Positions 56,335-64,000 of a stretch of DNA of 64,000 nt are shown here, piece after piece. This DNA is from Solirubrobacter sp963848475 (GTDB lineage Bacteria > Actinomycetota > Thermoleophilia > Solirubrobacterales > Solirubrobacteraceae). Numbering within the stretch: position 1 is the first letter of the stretch; each line of letters opens with the position of its first letter. The notes beneath the pieces were generated by a model. That model searched no databases. It was not told the DNA's origin and saw only the letters and a list, made by a program, of their open reading frames with translations. Location: assembly GCA_963848475.1 (NCBI GenBank), contig CAWKDW010000020.1:248001-312000 (forward strand), in the 5' to 3' direction. A program made the translations under genes and the position numbers.

Positions 56335-58056
56335 ATGACCGGGCAACTGAGGTCGGTGAACGTCGGCCTGCCGCGCGACGTCGAGTGGGACGGACGCGTC
56401 GTCCACACGGGCATCTGGAAGGACGCGGTGGAGGACCGCCGCATGGTGCGACGGCTCAACGTCGACGGTGACGGGCAGGGCGATCTCGCCGGCCATGGCG
56501 GCCCCAATCGCGCCGTGTTCGTCTATCAGCTGGAGGCCTACCGGTACTGGGAGGAGGTTCTCGGCCGTGACGATTTCAGCTACGGGCAGTTCGGCGAGAA
56601 CTTCACCGTGGACGGGCTCGCCGACGCCGAGGTCTGCATCGGCGACCGCTACCGGATCGGCGCGGCGCTGTTCGAGGTCACCCAGCCGCGGACCACCTGT
56701 TATCGCGTCGGCATCCGCATGAGCGAGCCGCGGATGGCGTCGCTGCTCGTCGAGCACCACCGGCCCGGCTTCTATTTCCGCGTGCTCGAGGAGGGGGAGG
56801 TCGGCGCCGGCGACACGATCGAGCGCGTCGAGCGCGGCCCCGAGGCCATGACCGTGGCCGACATCGACGCGCTGCTGTATCTCCCGGGCCATGCGCGCAG
56901 CGATCTGGTTCGCGCGTTGCGGATACCGGCGCTGAGCGAGGGATGGCAGGGCTCCTTCCGCGAGCTGCTGGAGCCGGCGCCCCGTGACGCGGCGCCGGAG
57001 CTCGCGTGGACAGGCCTGCAGCGAATGCAGGTCGCCGCGATCGAGCGCGAGAGCACAGACGTGATCTCGGTGCGCCTGGTGGGGCTCGACGCGGAGCCCG
57101 CGGTACCCGCGCGGCCCGGTCAGTTCCTCACCGTGCGGCTGCACCCGGACCCTGGGACCGGGCCGCTGCTGCGCACGTACTCGCTGTCGGACGTTTCGAG
57201 CCCGGGGAGCTATCGCATCAGCGTCAAACGCGAGCCGCACGGTGCGGCGAGCGGGTACGTCCATAGCGCGCTTCGCGTCGGCGACGTCATCGAGGCGGGG
57301 GCGCCTCGCGGTTCCTTCGTCCTGCGGACGGGCACTCGCCCCGTGGTGCTCATCAGCGCCGGCGTCGGCGCGACACCGGTGCTGGCGATGCTCCACGCCC
57401 TCGCCGGCGAGCACCCGGCGCGGCAGGTGTGGTGGCTGCACGGCGCTCGCAACCGTGCCGAGCACAGCTTCGAGCGCGAGGCCCTCGAACTGCTGGCGAA
57501 GCTCCCCGACACACATCGCATCGTGTGTTACAGCCACCCCGGGCCCGACGACGAGGCGTTCGACGTCACCGGTCGGCTCAGCGGCGACGTGATCGAGCAG
57601 GCGGGCGTCCCGATCGACGCCGACTTCTACCTCTGCGGCCCGGGGCCGTTCATGCAGGACATCACCGCGGCGCTCAGCGCGCGCGGAACCGCCGCCGAGC
57701 GGGTCAGCGCCGAGGTATTCGGACCGGCCGCCGCGATCACGCCGGGGATCGCCGGCGGATCCGCGCGATCGCCGCATCCGCCTGAAGGCGTGGCGAGCTC
57801 AGGCCCGCCGATCTCGTTCAGCCGCAGCAACCTGACCGTCGCGTGGGACGACTCCTTCGCGAGCCTGCTGGAGCTGGCGGAGGCCTGCGACGTCCCGGTA
57901 CGGTGGTCCTGCCGCACGGGCGTGTGCCACACCTGCGAGACCGCCCTCGTCACCGGCGATGTCAGCCACGTGCCCGACCCGCTCGAACCGCCTGCGCCGG
58001 GGACGGCGCTCATCTGCTGTTCGAAGCCGCGTGGGGAGGTCACGCTGGACCTCTGA
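56335..58056 (+). CDS. MOSC - FAD/NAD reductase - 2Fe-2S ferredoxin fusion
   Basis: 573 residues in three parts. Residues 1-215: MOSC of YiiM type ('LNVDGDGQGDLAGHGGPNRAVFVYQ', 'GQFGENFTVDGL', 'TCYRVGIRMSEPRMA'), which handles molybdenum-cofactor sulfur. About 225-450: FAD and NAD(P) reductase ('LLRTYSLSDVSSPGSY', 'LISAGVGATPVLAMLHAL', 'YLCGPGPFM'). About 485-573: plant-type 2Fe-2S ferredoxin with 'C-R-T-G-V-C-H-T-C' and a late Cys. It would move electrons from NAD(P)H. Ten base pairs after the cytochrome, it completes a three-gene molybdenum-redox operon. Confidence 0.85.
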   Translation: MTGQLRSVNVGLPRDVEWDGRVVHTGIWKDAVEDRRMVRRLNVDGDGQGDLAGHGGPNRAVFVYQLEAYRYWEEVLGRDDFSYGQFGENFTVDGLADAEVCIGDRYRIGAALFEVTQPRTTCYRVGIRMSEPRMASLLVEHHRPGFYFRVLEEGEVGAGDTIERVERGPEAMTVADIDALLYLPGHARSDLVRALRIPALSEGWQGSFRELLEPAPRDAAPELAWTGLQRMQVAAIERESTDVISVRLVGLDAEPAVPARPGQFLTVRLHPDPGTGPLLRTYSLSDVSSPGSYRISVKREPHGAASGYVHSALRVGDVIEAGAPRGSFVLRTGTRPVVLISAGVGATPVLAMLHALAGEHPARQVWWLHGARNRAEHSFEREALELLAKLPDTHRIVCYSHPGPDDEAFDVTGRLSGDVIEQAGVPIDADFYLCGPGPFMQDITAALSARGTAAERVSAEVFGPAAAITPGIAGGSARSPHPPEGVASSGPPISFSRSNLTVAWDDSFASLLELAEACDVPVRWSCRTGVCHTCETALVTGDVSHVPDPLEPPAPGTALICCSKPRGEVTLDL

Positions 58057-58065
58057 GCATTCCGG

Positions 58066-59778
58066 TCAGCAGGCCACCGGCGACTTCGCGCCCGGCGGCT
58101 GGCATTTGGTCGTGATCAGCGGCTTCTTGGCGGCGCGGACGGTGAGGATCTTCACCGCGTTGATCGCGCCCGGCTTAGTGACCACGATCGTGATCACGTC
58201 CTTGGCGCGGAGCGATTTCTTGATGAACTTGGCCAGGGACACGGTGCCGAAGGCGTTCTTCTTGGTGAAGCCCTTGCCCTTGAGGCCGGAGGGGCAGCCC
58301 TTGCCCTTGCACGTGACCCGGACGGTGGCGCCGAACGGGACGTTCTTGACCTGGAGGGTCGTGAACTTGGTCGTGGTCTTCTTGGCCGCGGCGAAGAAGG
58401 CGAGCGTGACGAGGACCTGTTCAGGTCGCCCTGCGCCGAGCACGCTCGGTGTCCTCCCGAGGACGCCGTCGCAGTTCTCGTCCACGGCGTTGTCCAGGAT
58501 CTCGATCGCGCCGGGCCGGATGGTCGGGTCGCCGTCGTTGCAGTCGACGAGCGCGTTGAAGCCGTCGTTGTCGAGGTCGGAGGCGGCCACCGACCAGTTG
58601 CGGGTGGCGGGGGCACCGACGTTGCCCGCCTTGTCGATGGCGCGGACGTCGAAGCGATGGGCGCCGGCGGTGAGCTGTTCGACGAGGATGCCGCTCGCGC
58701 AGGCGCCGAATTCCGCGTTGTCGAGGCGGCACTCGAACGTCGAGCCCGCCTCGTTGGCGGTGAACTTGAAGGTCTCCTTGTTGACGGCCTGCAGGGCGCC
58801 TTCGCCGGGACCGGAGGTGGGATCGAGCGCGCTGTCCGGCGCGACGGTGTCGACCGTCCAGGTGCGCACGACCTGCACGCGATCGAAGTCGCCGCCGTCG
58901 CGGGCACGGACGCGGAAGGTGTGGGCCCCGTCGGCGAGGTTCGTCAGCGCCTTGGTGCCGCGGTTGTCGACGCCCTTGGCGCCGCAATCGACGAGCGTGA
59001 CGTTGTCCACGGAGCAGTCGAACGTCAGTCCGGTGAGCGTGGCGAACGTGAACGTCGGCGACTTGACGTTGGAGAAGTCCGCCGGGCCGCTGACCAGCGC
59101 CGTGTCGATGATGCGGAAGGTGGTCGTCGGGGCGTCCGCCACCGCGGTCACGTTGCCCGAGAGGTCGGTGCCGCGGACGCGGAGGTTGTGGGAGCCCTCG
59201 GGGAGCGTCAGCGTCTGTGAGCTCGCCGACTGGCAGGCGGCGAACGCCGCTCCGTCGACCGAGCAGGTGAAACCGGACGCCGGCTCATTGGCGGTCCAGG
59301 TCACCGTGACGGTGCGGTCGACGCTCGTCGAGAACACCGCCGGTTGCAGCGTGATCCCCGGGCCGACGGAGTCGGTGAACACCGCGCGAGGCGAGAACGA
59401 CGACACGCCGTTGCCGTTGTCGAACATCTGGCACACGTTTGCGGACGGGATCGGGCAGCCGTCCCAGCGCGTGAACGTCCAGTGGCCCGCCGGCGACGCC
59501 TGTGGTGTCGCGACCAGAACCACGAGGCCCGGCGTGCCCGGAATGCCGGGCGAGCCGGAAAAGGATGGCGGGCACTGGGTGAGGGTGCCGTTGGGCACTG
59601 AGGTGGCGACGCATCCGGACGTGCCGCCGGAGAGTGAACCCGAGCCCGAGATGAACGGCACCACCTGGACCAGGCCGGCCGACGCGGGCGCCGCAGCGCA
59701 AGCGGTCACGACCATGCTCGCCAGTACGGCAAGCAGCAAACGACGAAACCGCGGCACAGCTTGGTCCGACACGAACAT
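58066..59778 (-). CDS. Secreted protein with Ig-like repeats and a MopE metal-binding motif
   Basis: 570 residues. Start ATG 59778, with GGGGTGGG upstream. After the signal peptide ('LLLAVLASMVVTACAAAPASA') come three or four repeats of the actinobacterial Ig-like 'TANEPASGFTCSVDGAAFAACQS' type. Then a MopE-type calcium/copper motif: 'DLDNDGFNALVDCNDGDPTIRPGAIEILDN ... ENCDGV'. A basic C-terminal domain follows, ending KSPVAC. Extracellular and perhaps adhesive; the specific ligand is unknown. Convergent with the molybdenum operon. Confidence 0.75.
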   Translation of the reverse strand: MFVSDQAVPRFRRLLLAVLASMVVTACAAAPASAGLVQVVPFISGSGSLSGGTSGCVATSVPNGTLTQCPPSFSGSPGIPGTPGLVVLVATPQASPAGHWTFTRWDGCPIPSANVCQMFDNGNGVSSFSPRAVFTDSVGPGITLQPAVFSTSVDRTVTVTWTANEPASGFTCSVDGAAFAACQSASSQTLTLPEGSHNLRVRGTDLSGNVTAVADAPTTTFRIIDTALVSGPADFSNVKSPTFTFATLTGLTFDCSVDNVTLVDCGAKGVDNRGTKALTNLADGAHTFRVRARDGGDFDRVQVVRTWTVDTVAPDSALDPTSGPGEGALQAVNKETFKFTANEAGSTFECRLDNAEFGACASGILVEQLTAGAHRFDVRAIDKAGNVGAPATRNWSVAASDLDNDGFNALVDCNDGDPTIRPGAIEILDNAVDENCDGVLGRTPSVLGAGRPEQVLVTLAFFAAAKKTTTKFTTLQVKNVPFGATVRVTCKGKGCPSGLKGKGFTKKNAFGTVSLAKFIKKSLRAKDVITIVVTKPGAINAVKILTVRAAKKPLITTKCQPPGAKSPVAC

Positions 59779-59930
59779 CAAACCCACCCCTTCGACGGCT
59801 TCCCCCACCACGGGGCAACACTTCGGACGTATCGTGGCGTGGGGAACGGGAAGCTTGGTCGACTTTCGGCTAGGTATCGCCGGCGATGTCAGGGGGCGCC
59901 GGCTCGCGCCGGCGCCCCCTGGGATCTAAC

Positions 59931-62900
59931 TCACGGCTGTGTCGTCGAGAGCGTGAAGGTCAGCGCCTTGTTGTACATGCCCGTACGCAGGGCATCGGTG
60001 GCGTTGACGAGCTGGCTGAACTCCAGCGACACGGCGTCGTTGGAGATCGGGGCCGAGTACGAGAGCAGGTTCAGCGGCGAGGCCGAGGAGCCCACGTTGT
60101 TGTACGCGGTGCCGGTGTTCGCGGCATTGCGGGCACGGGCCTGCAGCGGTTGCGGCAGGAAGAACGTGCCATTGACCAGATGCCCGGTCGCGAACGCGCT
60201 CGGGTCGGCGACGCTCAGCAGCGCATCACCGGCGGTCGAGATCACGTTGGCGGTGGTCGAGGCGAGGTACGTCTTGCCGAGACCCGGGGTGAACGCGCCG
60301 AACGACGCCGGGGCGCCGACCGACAGCGACAGCGTCGCCGGCACGGAGCCGCCGACCGGGGCGTCCGAGGACACCGGGCCGAGGCAGGCGCCCGCGCCGC
60401 TCTGGCTGCCCTTGAACGTGTTCGTCGCACCGAAGTCCGACACGTCGGCGCTGTTGTCCGCGCAGGTCAGCCCGTAGACGGTGCTGCCCGAGAGGATCGG
60501 CCCGTAGGCACCCGCGAGGCGGGAGTAGCGATCGTTCGCGCTGACCTGTGTGTTGCCGGTCAGGGCGAGGCCGCCGCGGAACGTGCTGCCCGCGATGGTG
60601 ACGTCGCTCGTCGTGTTGCGCACCTGCGCGGCGCCCGTGATCGTGGTGCCGAACGACTGGACGGTGTCGGCGCCGTTCGCGGTCAGCGTGCCGCCGATCG
60701 TGCCCTTCTTGATGACGACCGAGGCGCCGGCGGCCACCGTGACGTTGCCGCTCACGGCCGCGTTGTCCAGGCAGGTCACGCCGGTCGCGACGGTGACGTT
60801 GGTCTGGTTGCCGGTCAGCGTCGTGGTGCAGGTCGGCGAGCCGCCCGGCAGCACGGTGGCCTCATAGGCCTCGGGCACGCCGTAGTTGCCGGCCGGGTCG
60901 ATCGCCCGGGCCTCGACGAAGTGCGTGCCGAAGCCGGGGATGAACCCGCCGCTCGGGTGATCGTCGGGCAGCGTCTGCTCGAACGTCGCCCGTGACAGGC
61001 CGCCGGTGCCGAGGTTGCCGTAGGTCAGCGCCTTCACGTTGGTGCCGGAGTGACGGAACTCGAACGGCGACTCGGGCATCGGCTGCTCCGGGAAGCCGAA
61101 GTAGTTGAACCAGCCGTCGCGATCGAGGCGGAGCTGGCCGACGATGGCGGGCTCGCCGTCGTAGCCGGCGCGGTCGTCCTTCGGGTCCAGCCACATGTCC
61201 CAGCCGTTGAAGTAGACCGGGTGCTCGAGGCTGCCGGGCAGGGTGACGAGCGGCGTGGAGAGCGTCCGCGGGATGGTCGGGAGGACCTTGTCGATCTTCC
61301 ACTCGACCGTGTCGGAGAGCGCGCCGTCGGTCACCTTCGCCGTCAGCGTGTGCGTGCCCGGGCCGAGCGTCAGCGTCGCCAGGTCCAGGCTGCGGCTGTT
61401 GGTCGGGTTCGGAACGGGGATCCCGTTGAGCGTCCACGCCACCGGGAGGACCCGGTCGGTGGGATGGTTGGTCTCGACGTAGACGACCTCGTCGGCCGCG
61501 ACCGGGTGGGTGTTGGCCGTGTGGTAGGTGATCTCAGCCTCGGGCGCCGACGGCGTCACGGTCGTCTCGCCGACCGTCCACGTGCGCGTCTGCACGAAGC
61601 GCGGGCCGTTGAAGCCGGCGTTCGTGGAGGTGTTGCCCGTCGACGGATTGCGCACCCAGTCGGTGCCGCTCGGGCCGACGGGGTCGCGCACCTCGGCCGA
61701 CACGACGGTGCCTGCCGGGAGGTTGAGCGGTTCGAGGTCGAGGTTGCGGGGTCCGGTGGCGATCACCGGTCCGGTCGGACCGCCGGTCCGCCAGGTCACG
61801 TCGAGGTCGTGGAAGCGCGGATGGCCCGAGTCGAGCCACAACACCGAGTCCGCGGCGACGAGGTCGGTGGTCGGGGTGTTCTGCACGTTCATCTGGCCCG
61901 AGTTGCGCATGCCGGTGACGCGCGCCACCATGTGCTCGAGGCCGATCTGATCGAGGTCGAACCCGATCCAGCGCATCATCGAGTGCTCGCTCGGCCGGCG
62001 CTGACCACAGGGGTACATGCCGCCGCCCTCGTGCAGGCCGATGACGCCGCCGGCGAGGCTCTCCTCACCGAGCCAGCGCCACCACTTCGTCTGGCCGGTG
62101 AGCATCGCCGTGGCGTTGGGCAGCGCCGTGTGATGGAAGCTGCTCGGCTCACCGCCGGTGTAGCAGTTGCGGATCACGTCACGCGAGGAGTACGGGTACT
62201 CGTCCACCAGCGTGCCGAGCGAGTGGCCGATCTCATGCAGCGAGATCAGCGGGCCCTGCGGCGAGCCGCCCGACGTGGTCGCCTGACTGCCGCCGATGCC
62301 ACCGTAGGTGAACGTGTTGAAGATCGCGAGCGTCTGCAGGTTCTGTGACGAGCGCGGGATGCCCAGGACCGGAACGACGTAGTTGTCGATGATCCGGTTG
62401 TGCGCCGCGTTGCCGGTCTCGCACGGGTTCACTCCGGCCGGGTAGGACTCCGTGTCGTTCGCGCAGCCGATCGGGGCGCCGCCGTAGACCGTGCCGCGGG
62501 CGAGGGGATCGGCGCAGCCGTTCTGGAAGATCATCCGCAGGGCGGTCTTCTTGCCGTCGATCGGTCCCTCGCGCACGCCGGTGTCGCGGACCGTCCCGTC
62601 CGCGCTGCGCACCCGACCGTCGGGATCGCAGCGGACGCCGTAGTCGATCGACGCGATCTCGACCGCGTAGATGTTGATGTAGTTGCGGTAGGAGCGGAAC
62701 GGCTCGGTCGCCCACATGACCGACAGGTTCCGGTCGACGTCCTTGAGGAACAGGCTCTGCTGATCCCACTGGTAGCCGTCGCCCATGATGATGAAGTTCA
62801 GGCGTTGCGAGGGCGGTCCGGTCACCTGGATCGCATGCACCTTCGGAGCCGGCAGCGGCTGTGGCGGCGGCGGGCCTTGGGCGCTCGCCGGCGCGGACGC

Positions 62901-62963
62901 TACCGCGCCGAGCATGCCGACCAGCACCGCGGCAGTAGCCAGGGTCTTCACGCAACGTCTCAT
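59931..62963 (-). CDS. Secreted M64 (IgA-peptidase-like) metallopeptidase with large C-terminal region
   Basis: 1010 residues; AGGAGG 11 nt before the ATG. Signal peptide 'LATAAVLVGMLGAVASAPASA'. Residues about 50-340 are the M64 peptidase: 'LNFIIMGDGYQWDQQSLFLKDV', zinc site H-E-I-G-H-S-L-G-T-L-V-D-E-Y. Then beta domains (Ig-like about 420-560), and a final region with bar-like strands ('GNVTVAAGASVVIKKGTIGGTL') that resembles a beta-helix or autotransporter-like repeat. It would cut extracellular proteins. Gene ends 200 bp from a small convergent gene. Confidence 0.8.
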   Translation of the reverse strand: MRRCVKTLATAAVLVGMLGAVASAPASAQGPPPPQPLPAPKVHAIQVTGPPSQRLNFIIMGDGYQWDQQSLFLKDVDRNLSVMWATEPFRSYRNYINIYAVEIASIDYGVRCDPDGRVRSADGTVRDTGVREGPIDGKKTALRMIFQNGCADPLARGTVYGGAPIGCANDTESYPAGVNPCETGNAAHNRIIDNYVVPVLGIPRSSQNLQTLAIFNTFTYGGIGGSQATTSGGSPQGPLISLHEIGHSLGTLVDEYPYSSRDVIRNCYTGGEPSSFHHTALPNATAMLTGQTKWWRWLGEESLAGGVIGLHEGGGMYPCGQRRPSEHSMMRWIGFDLDQIGLEHMVARVTGMRNSGQMNVQNTPTTDLVAADSVLWLDSGHPRFHDLDVTWRTGGPTGPVIATGPRNLDLEPLNLPAGTVVSAEVRDPVGPSGTDWVRNPSTGNTSTNAGFNGPRFVQTRTWTVGETTVTPSAPEAEITYHTANTHPVAADEVVYVETNHPTDRVLPVAWTLNGIPVPNPTNSRSLDLATLTLGPGTHTLTAKVTDGALSDTVEWKIDKVLPTIPRTLSTPLVTLPGSLEHPVYFNGWDMWLDPKDDRAGYDGEPAIVGQLRLDRDGWFNYFGFPEQPMPESPFEFRHSGTNVKALTYGNLGTGGLSRATFEQTLPDDHPSGGFIPGFGTHFVEARAIDPAGNYGVPEAYEATVLPGGSPTCTTTLTGNQTNVTVATGVTCLDNAAVSGNVTVAAGASVVIKKGTIGGTLTANGADTVQSFGTTITGAAQVRNTTSDVTIAGSTFRGGLALTGNTQVSANDRYSRLAGAYGPILSGSTVYGLTCADNSADVSDFGATNTFKGSQSGAGACLGPVSSDAPVGGSVPATLSLSVGAPASFGAFTPGLGKTYLASTTANVISTAGDALLSVADPSAFATGHLVNGTFFLPQPLQARARNAANTGTAYNNVGSSASPLNLLSYSAPISNDAVSLEFSQLVNATDALRTGMYNKALTFTLSTTQP

Positions 62964-63171
62964 CGAACTTCCGACCTCCTAACAGAACCCCAAAGGGCGG
63001 GCTCCTTGCCCGCCGACACCCTCTCCGGCGCACGGTAACCGTGAGGCTGGCGTGAACGCATCAGACAAGTGATGGAATTCCGGTGCCGAGGCGTCGGCCA
63101 CCGCGCGAAACGTGCAGCCGCCACCGGGGCGGGTGTAGTGTCGGCTGACTCGATTTGAGGAGGTCGGAGCC

Positions 63172-63462
63172 ATGCACGTACGTGTCGTAAGGTTCACCGA
63201 CGTCGGAGCCGAAAGGCTCGACGGGCTCGTGTCTCGCATCGAGGAATCCGACGGGCCGCCTCCCGGCGTTCCGGCCAGCGGCCTGACGATGCTCTTCGAC
63301 GAGGCGCAGGGGACCGCGGTGGTCCTTCAGTTCTTCGCCAGCGCGGAGGACATGGCCGAGGGAGGCCGGGCGTTCGCCGCGATGGATCCTTCGGAAACCC
63401 CGGGCACACGCACTTCCGTGGACATGTGCGAGGTCAAGCTCGAGATCCAGCTCACCGGCTGA
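63172..63462 (+). CDS. Small protein, antibiotic-biosynthesis-monooxygenase-like
   Basis: 96 residues with GAGGAGG eight bases upstream. It looks like a dimeric alpha-beta barrel: 'HVRVVRFTDVGAERLDGLVSRI', then 'LTMLFDEAQGTAVVLQFFASAEDMAEGGRAFAAMD', and a closing strand 'EVKLEIQL'. Such ABM-like proteins act as haem-degrading or quinone-forming oxygenases, or only bind. No catalytic residue is certain. Confidence 0.7.
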   Translation: MHVRVVRFTDVGAERLDGLVSRIEESDGPPPGVPASGLTMLFDEAQGTAVVLQFFASAEDMAEGGRAFAAMDPSETPGTRTSVDMCEVKLEIQLTG

Positions 63463-63515
63463 ACGATCCGCAAGGCGGCCCGGGGGGACCGTTCCGCGAG
63501 ACCCGTGGGCGCATG

Positions 63516-63537
63516 CCCTGAGCCGAACGGTTCAGGG
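63516..63537. terminator. 10-bp hairpin after the ABM-like gene
   Basis: CCCTGAGCCG-AA-CGGTTCAGGG forms a nearly perfect stem with one G-T pair. The right arm recurs almost exactly 12 nt later (ACGGTTCAGGG). It lies about 50 nt past the small gene's stop and is a probable terminator; the partial repeat could instead be a binding site. Confidence 0.4.
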
Positions 63538-63593
63538 GACGGTTCAGGGACGGAGGCATAGGCGCGCGAGGGGCGGTCGAGCACGATCGGCTG

Positions 63594-64000
63594 ATGCCTC
63601 CCCGCTCCCTTCTGTCCCTGGCCGTCCTGACCTCGCTCATATTCCTCCTGTGGGCCGCGCCCGGTGCGCGGGCCGGGACGTTCGACCGCGATACGACGTG
63701 GGCCCACTCCGGCCTCGCGGCCTCGCCCGCCGACGGCAGCGCCCGCTGGAGCGCGCTGGCCGTGCTCGCCGACGGTCGCATCCTCGCCGCCGGGCGCACG
63801 CCGGGCGGCCAGGCCGCGGTCGCGCGCTTCACCGCCGCCGGCGAGCTCGATCCCACCTGGGCTGCTGATCAGCCCGTCCCCGGACTGCTCGTCGTGAGCG
63901 TCCAGGCGGGCATCACGCCCGCCGCACTGACCCTGCTCGCGGACGGGAAGGTCCTGCTCGGCGGGACCACCCTGGCGATCGATTTCACGCCGTCGCTGGC
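63594..64000 (+). CDS. Secreted delta-60-repeat protein, N-terminus only
   Basis: Opens at ATG 63594 (PRSLLSLAVLTSLIFLLWAAPGARA), a signal peptide, then repeated phrases of the delta-60 family: 'ALAVLADGRILAAGRTPGGQAAVARFTAAGELDPTW' and 'LTLLADGKVLLGGT'. These repeats form beta-propellers on secreted proteins. The gene runs off the end of the window. Confidence 0.65.
   Translation, partial: MPPRSLLSLAVLTSLIFLLWAAPGARAGTFDRDTTWAHSGLAASPADGSARWSALAVLADGRILAAGRTPGGQAAVARFTAAGELDPTWAADQPVPGLLVVSVQAGITPAALTLLADGKVLLGGTTLAIDFTPSL

Noticed and set aside
63526..63552. Short direct repeats suggesting a CRISPR or iteron
   Set aside because: Only two copies of a 12-nt unit, better explained as the repeated arm of a hairpin.

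Overview
The window is a very GC-rich (roughly 70%) bacterial chromosome segment. BTAD-type regulators, Ig/MopE-type and delta-60-type secreted proteins, an EfeO/FTR1 iron-uptake pair, GTG starts and stop/start overlaps suggest an actinomycete, most likely of the Solirubrobacterales. That placement is inference from gene content; no rRNA is present. Many genes are broken by single-base shifts (about 13 loci, often in G/C runs). This looks more like assembly error than mass decay, so several 'pseudogenes' may be intact in the cell.

Layout. 0-4.6 kb: secreted and lipid-anchored proteins (degenerate M28 peptidase with PKD, DUF4232 lipoprotein, LysM-like protein), with a near-identical palindrome at two places. 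4.8-8.7 kb: the most unusual part. It holds a tRNA gene whose D-loop is interrupted by about 137 nt, followed 29 nt later by a divergent leucyl-tRNA-synthetase-like gene, an AurF-like diiron N-oxygenase and a GNAT acyltransferase, all tightly coupled. I read this as a dedicated aminoacyl-tRNA-dependent small-molecule pathway. 8.8-13.3 kb: iron-uptake operon (FTR1 permease, EfeO fused to an FTR1 remnant), an IS110-type transposase and a second transposase fragment. 13.3-16.8 kb: flavin reductase, FAD monooxygenase, acyl-CoA-dehydrogenase-like enzyme and OsmC protein in one coupled operon, divergent from a giant BTAD/AAA regulator (16.9-22.6 kb) and an MFS exporter.

24-32.4 kb: two giant, translationally coupled proteins of unknown function (about 1975 and 795 residues), the second a parallel beta-helix. 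32.5-38.5 kb: a wrecked MMPL/RND transporter, a CPA1 sodium/proton antiporter and a frameshifted receptor kinase with a beta-propeller sensor. 38.6-45.6 kb: metal and redox genes: ArsR-ArsC fusion with a candidate operator, a VOC protein, ChrA, an ApbE/ferric-reductase fusion with an FMN-binding partner, an MFS exporter and a ChrB-like protein. 45.7-49.2 kb: YbdK-type ligase with a small upstream ORF, SRPBCC protein, CBS protein and ArsB/NhaD-type permease.

49.3-51.5 kb: remnants, a DUF4440 protein and tandem secreted paralogues. 51.7-58.1 kb: HemW, rhomboid protease, ABC1 kinase, then a coupled redox set (sulfite-oxidase-like molybdoprotein, cytochrome b membrane protein, MOSC-reductase-ferredoxin fusion). 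58-64 kb: large secreted proteins (MopE/Ig-type, M64 metallopeptidase), a small ABM-like protein and the start of a delta-60 repeat protein.
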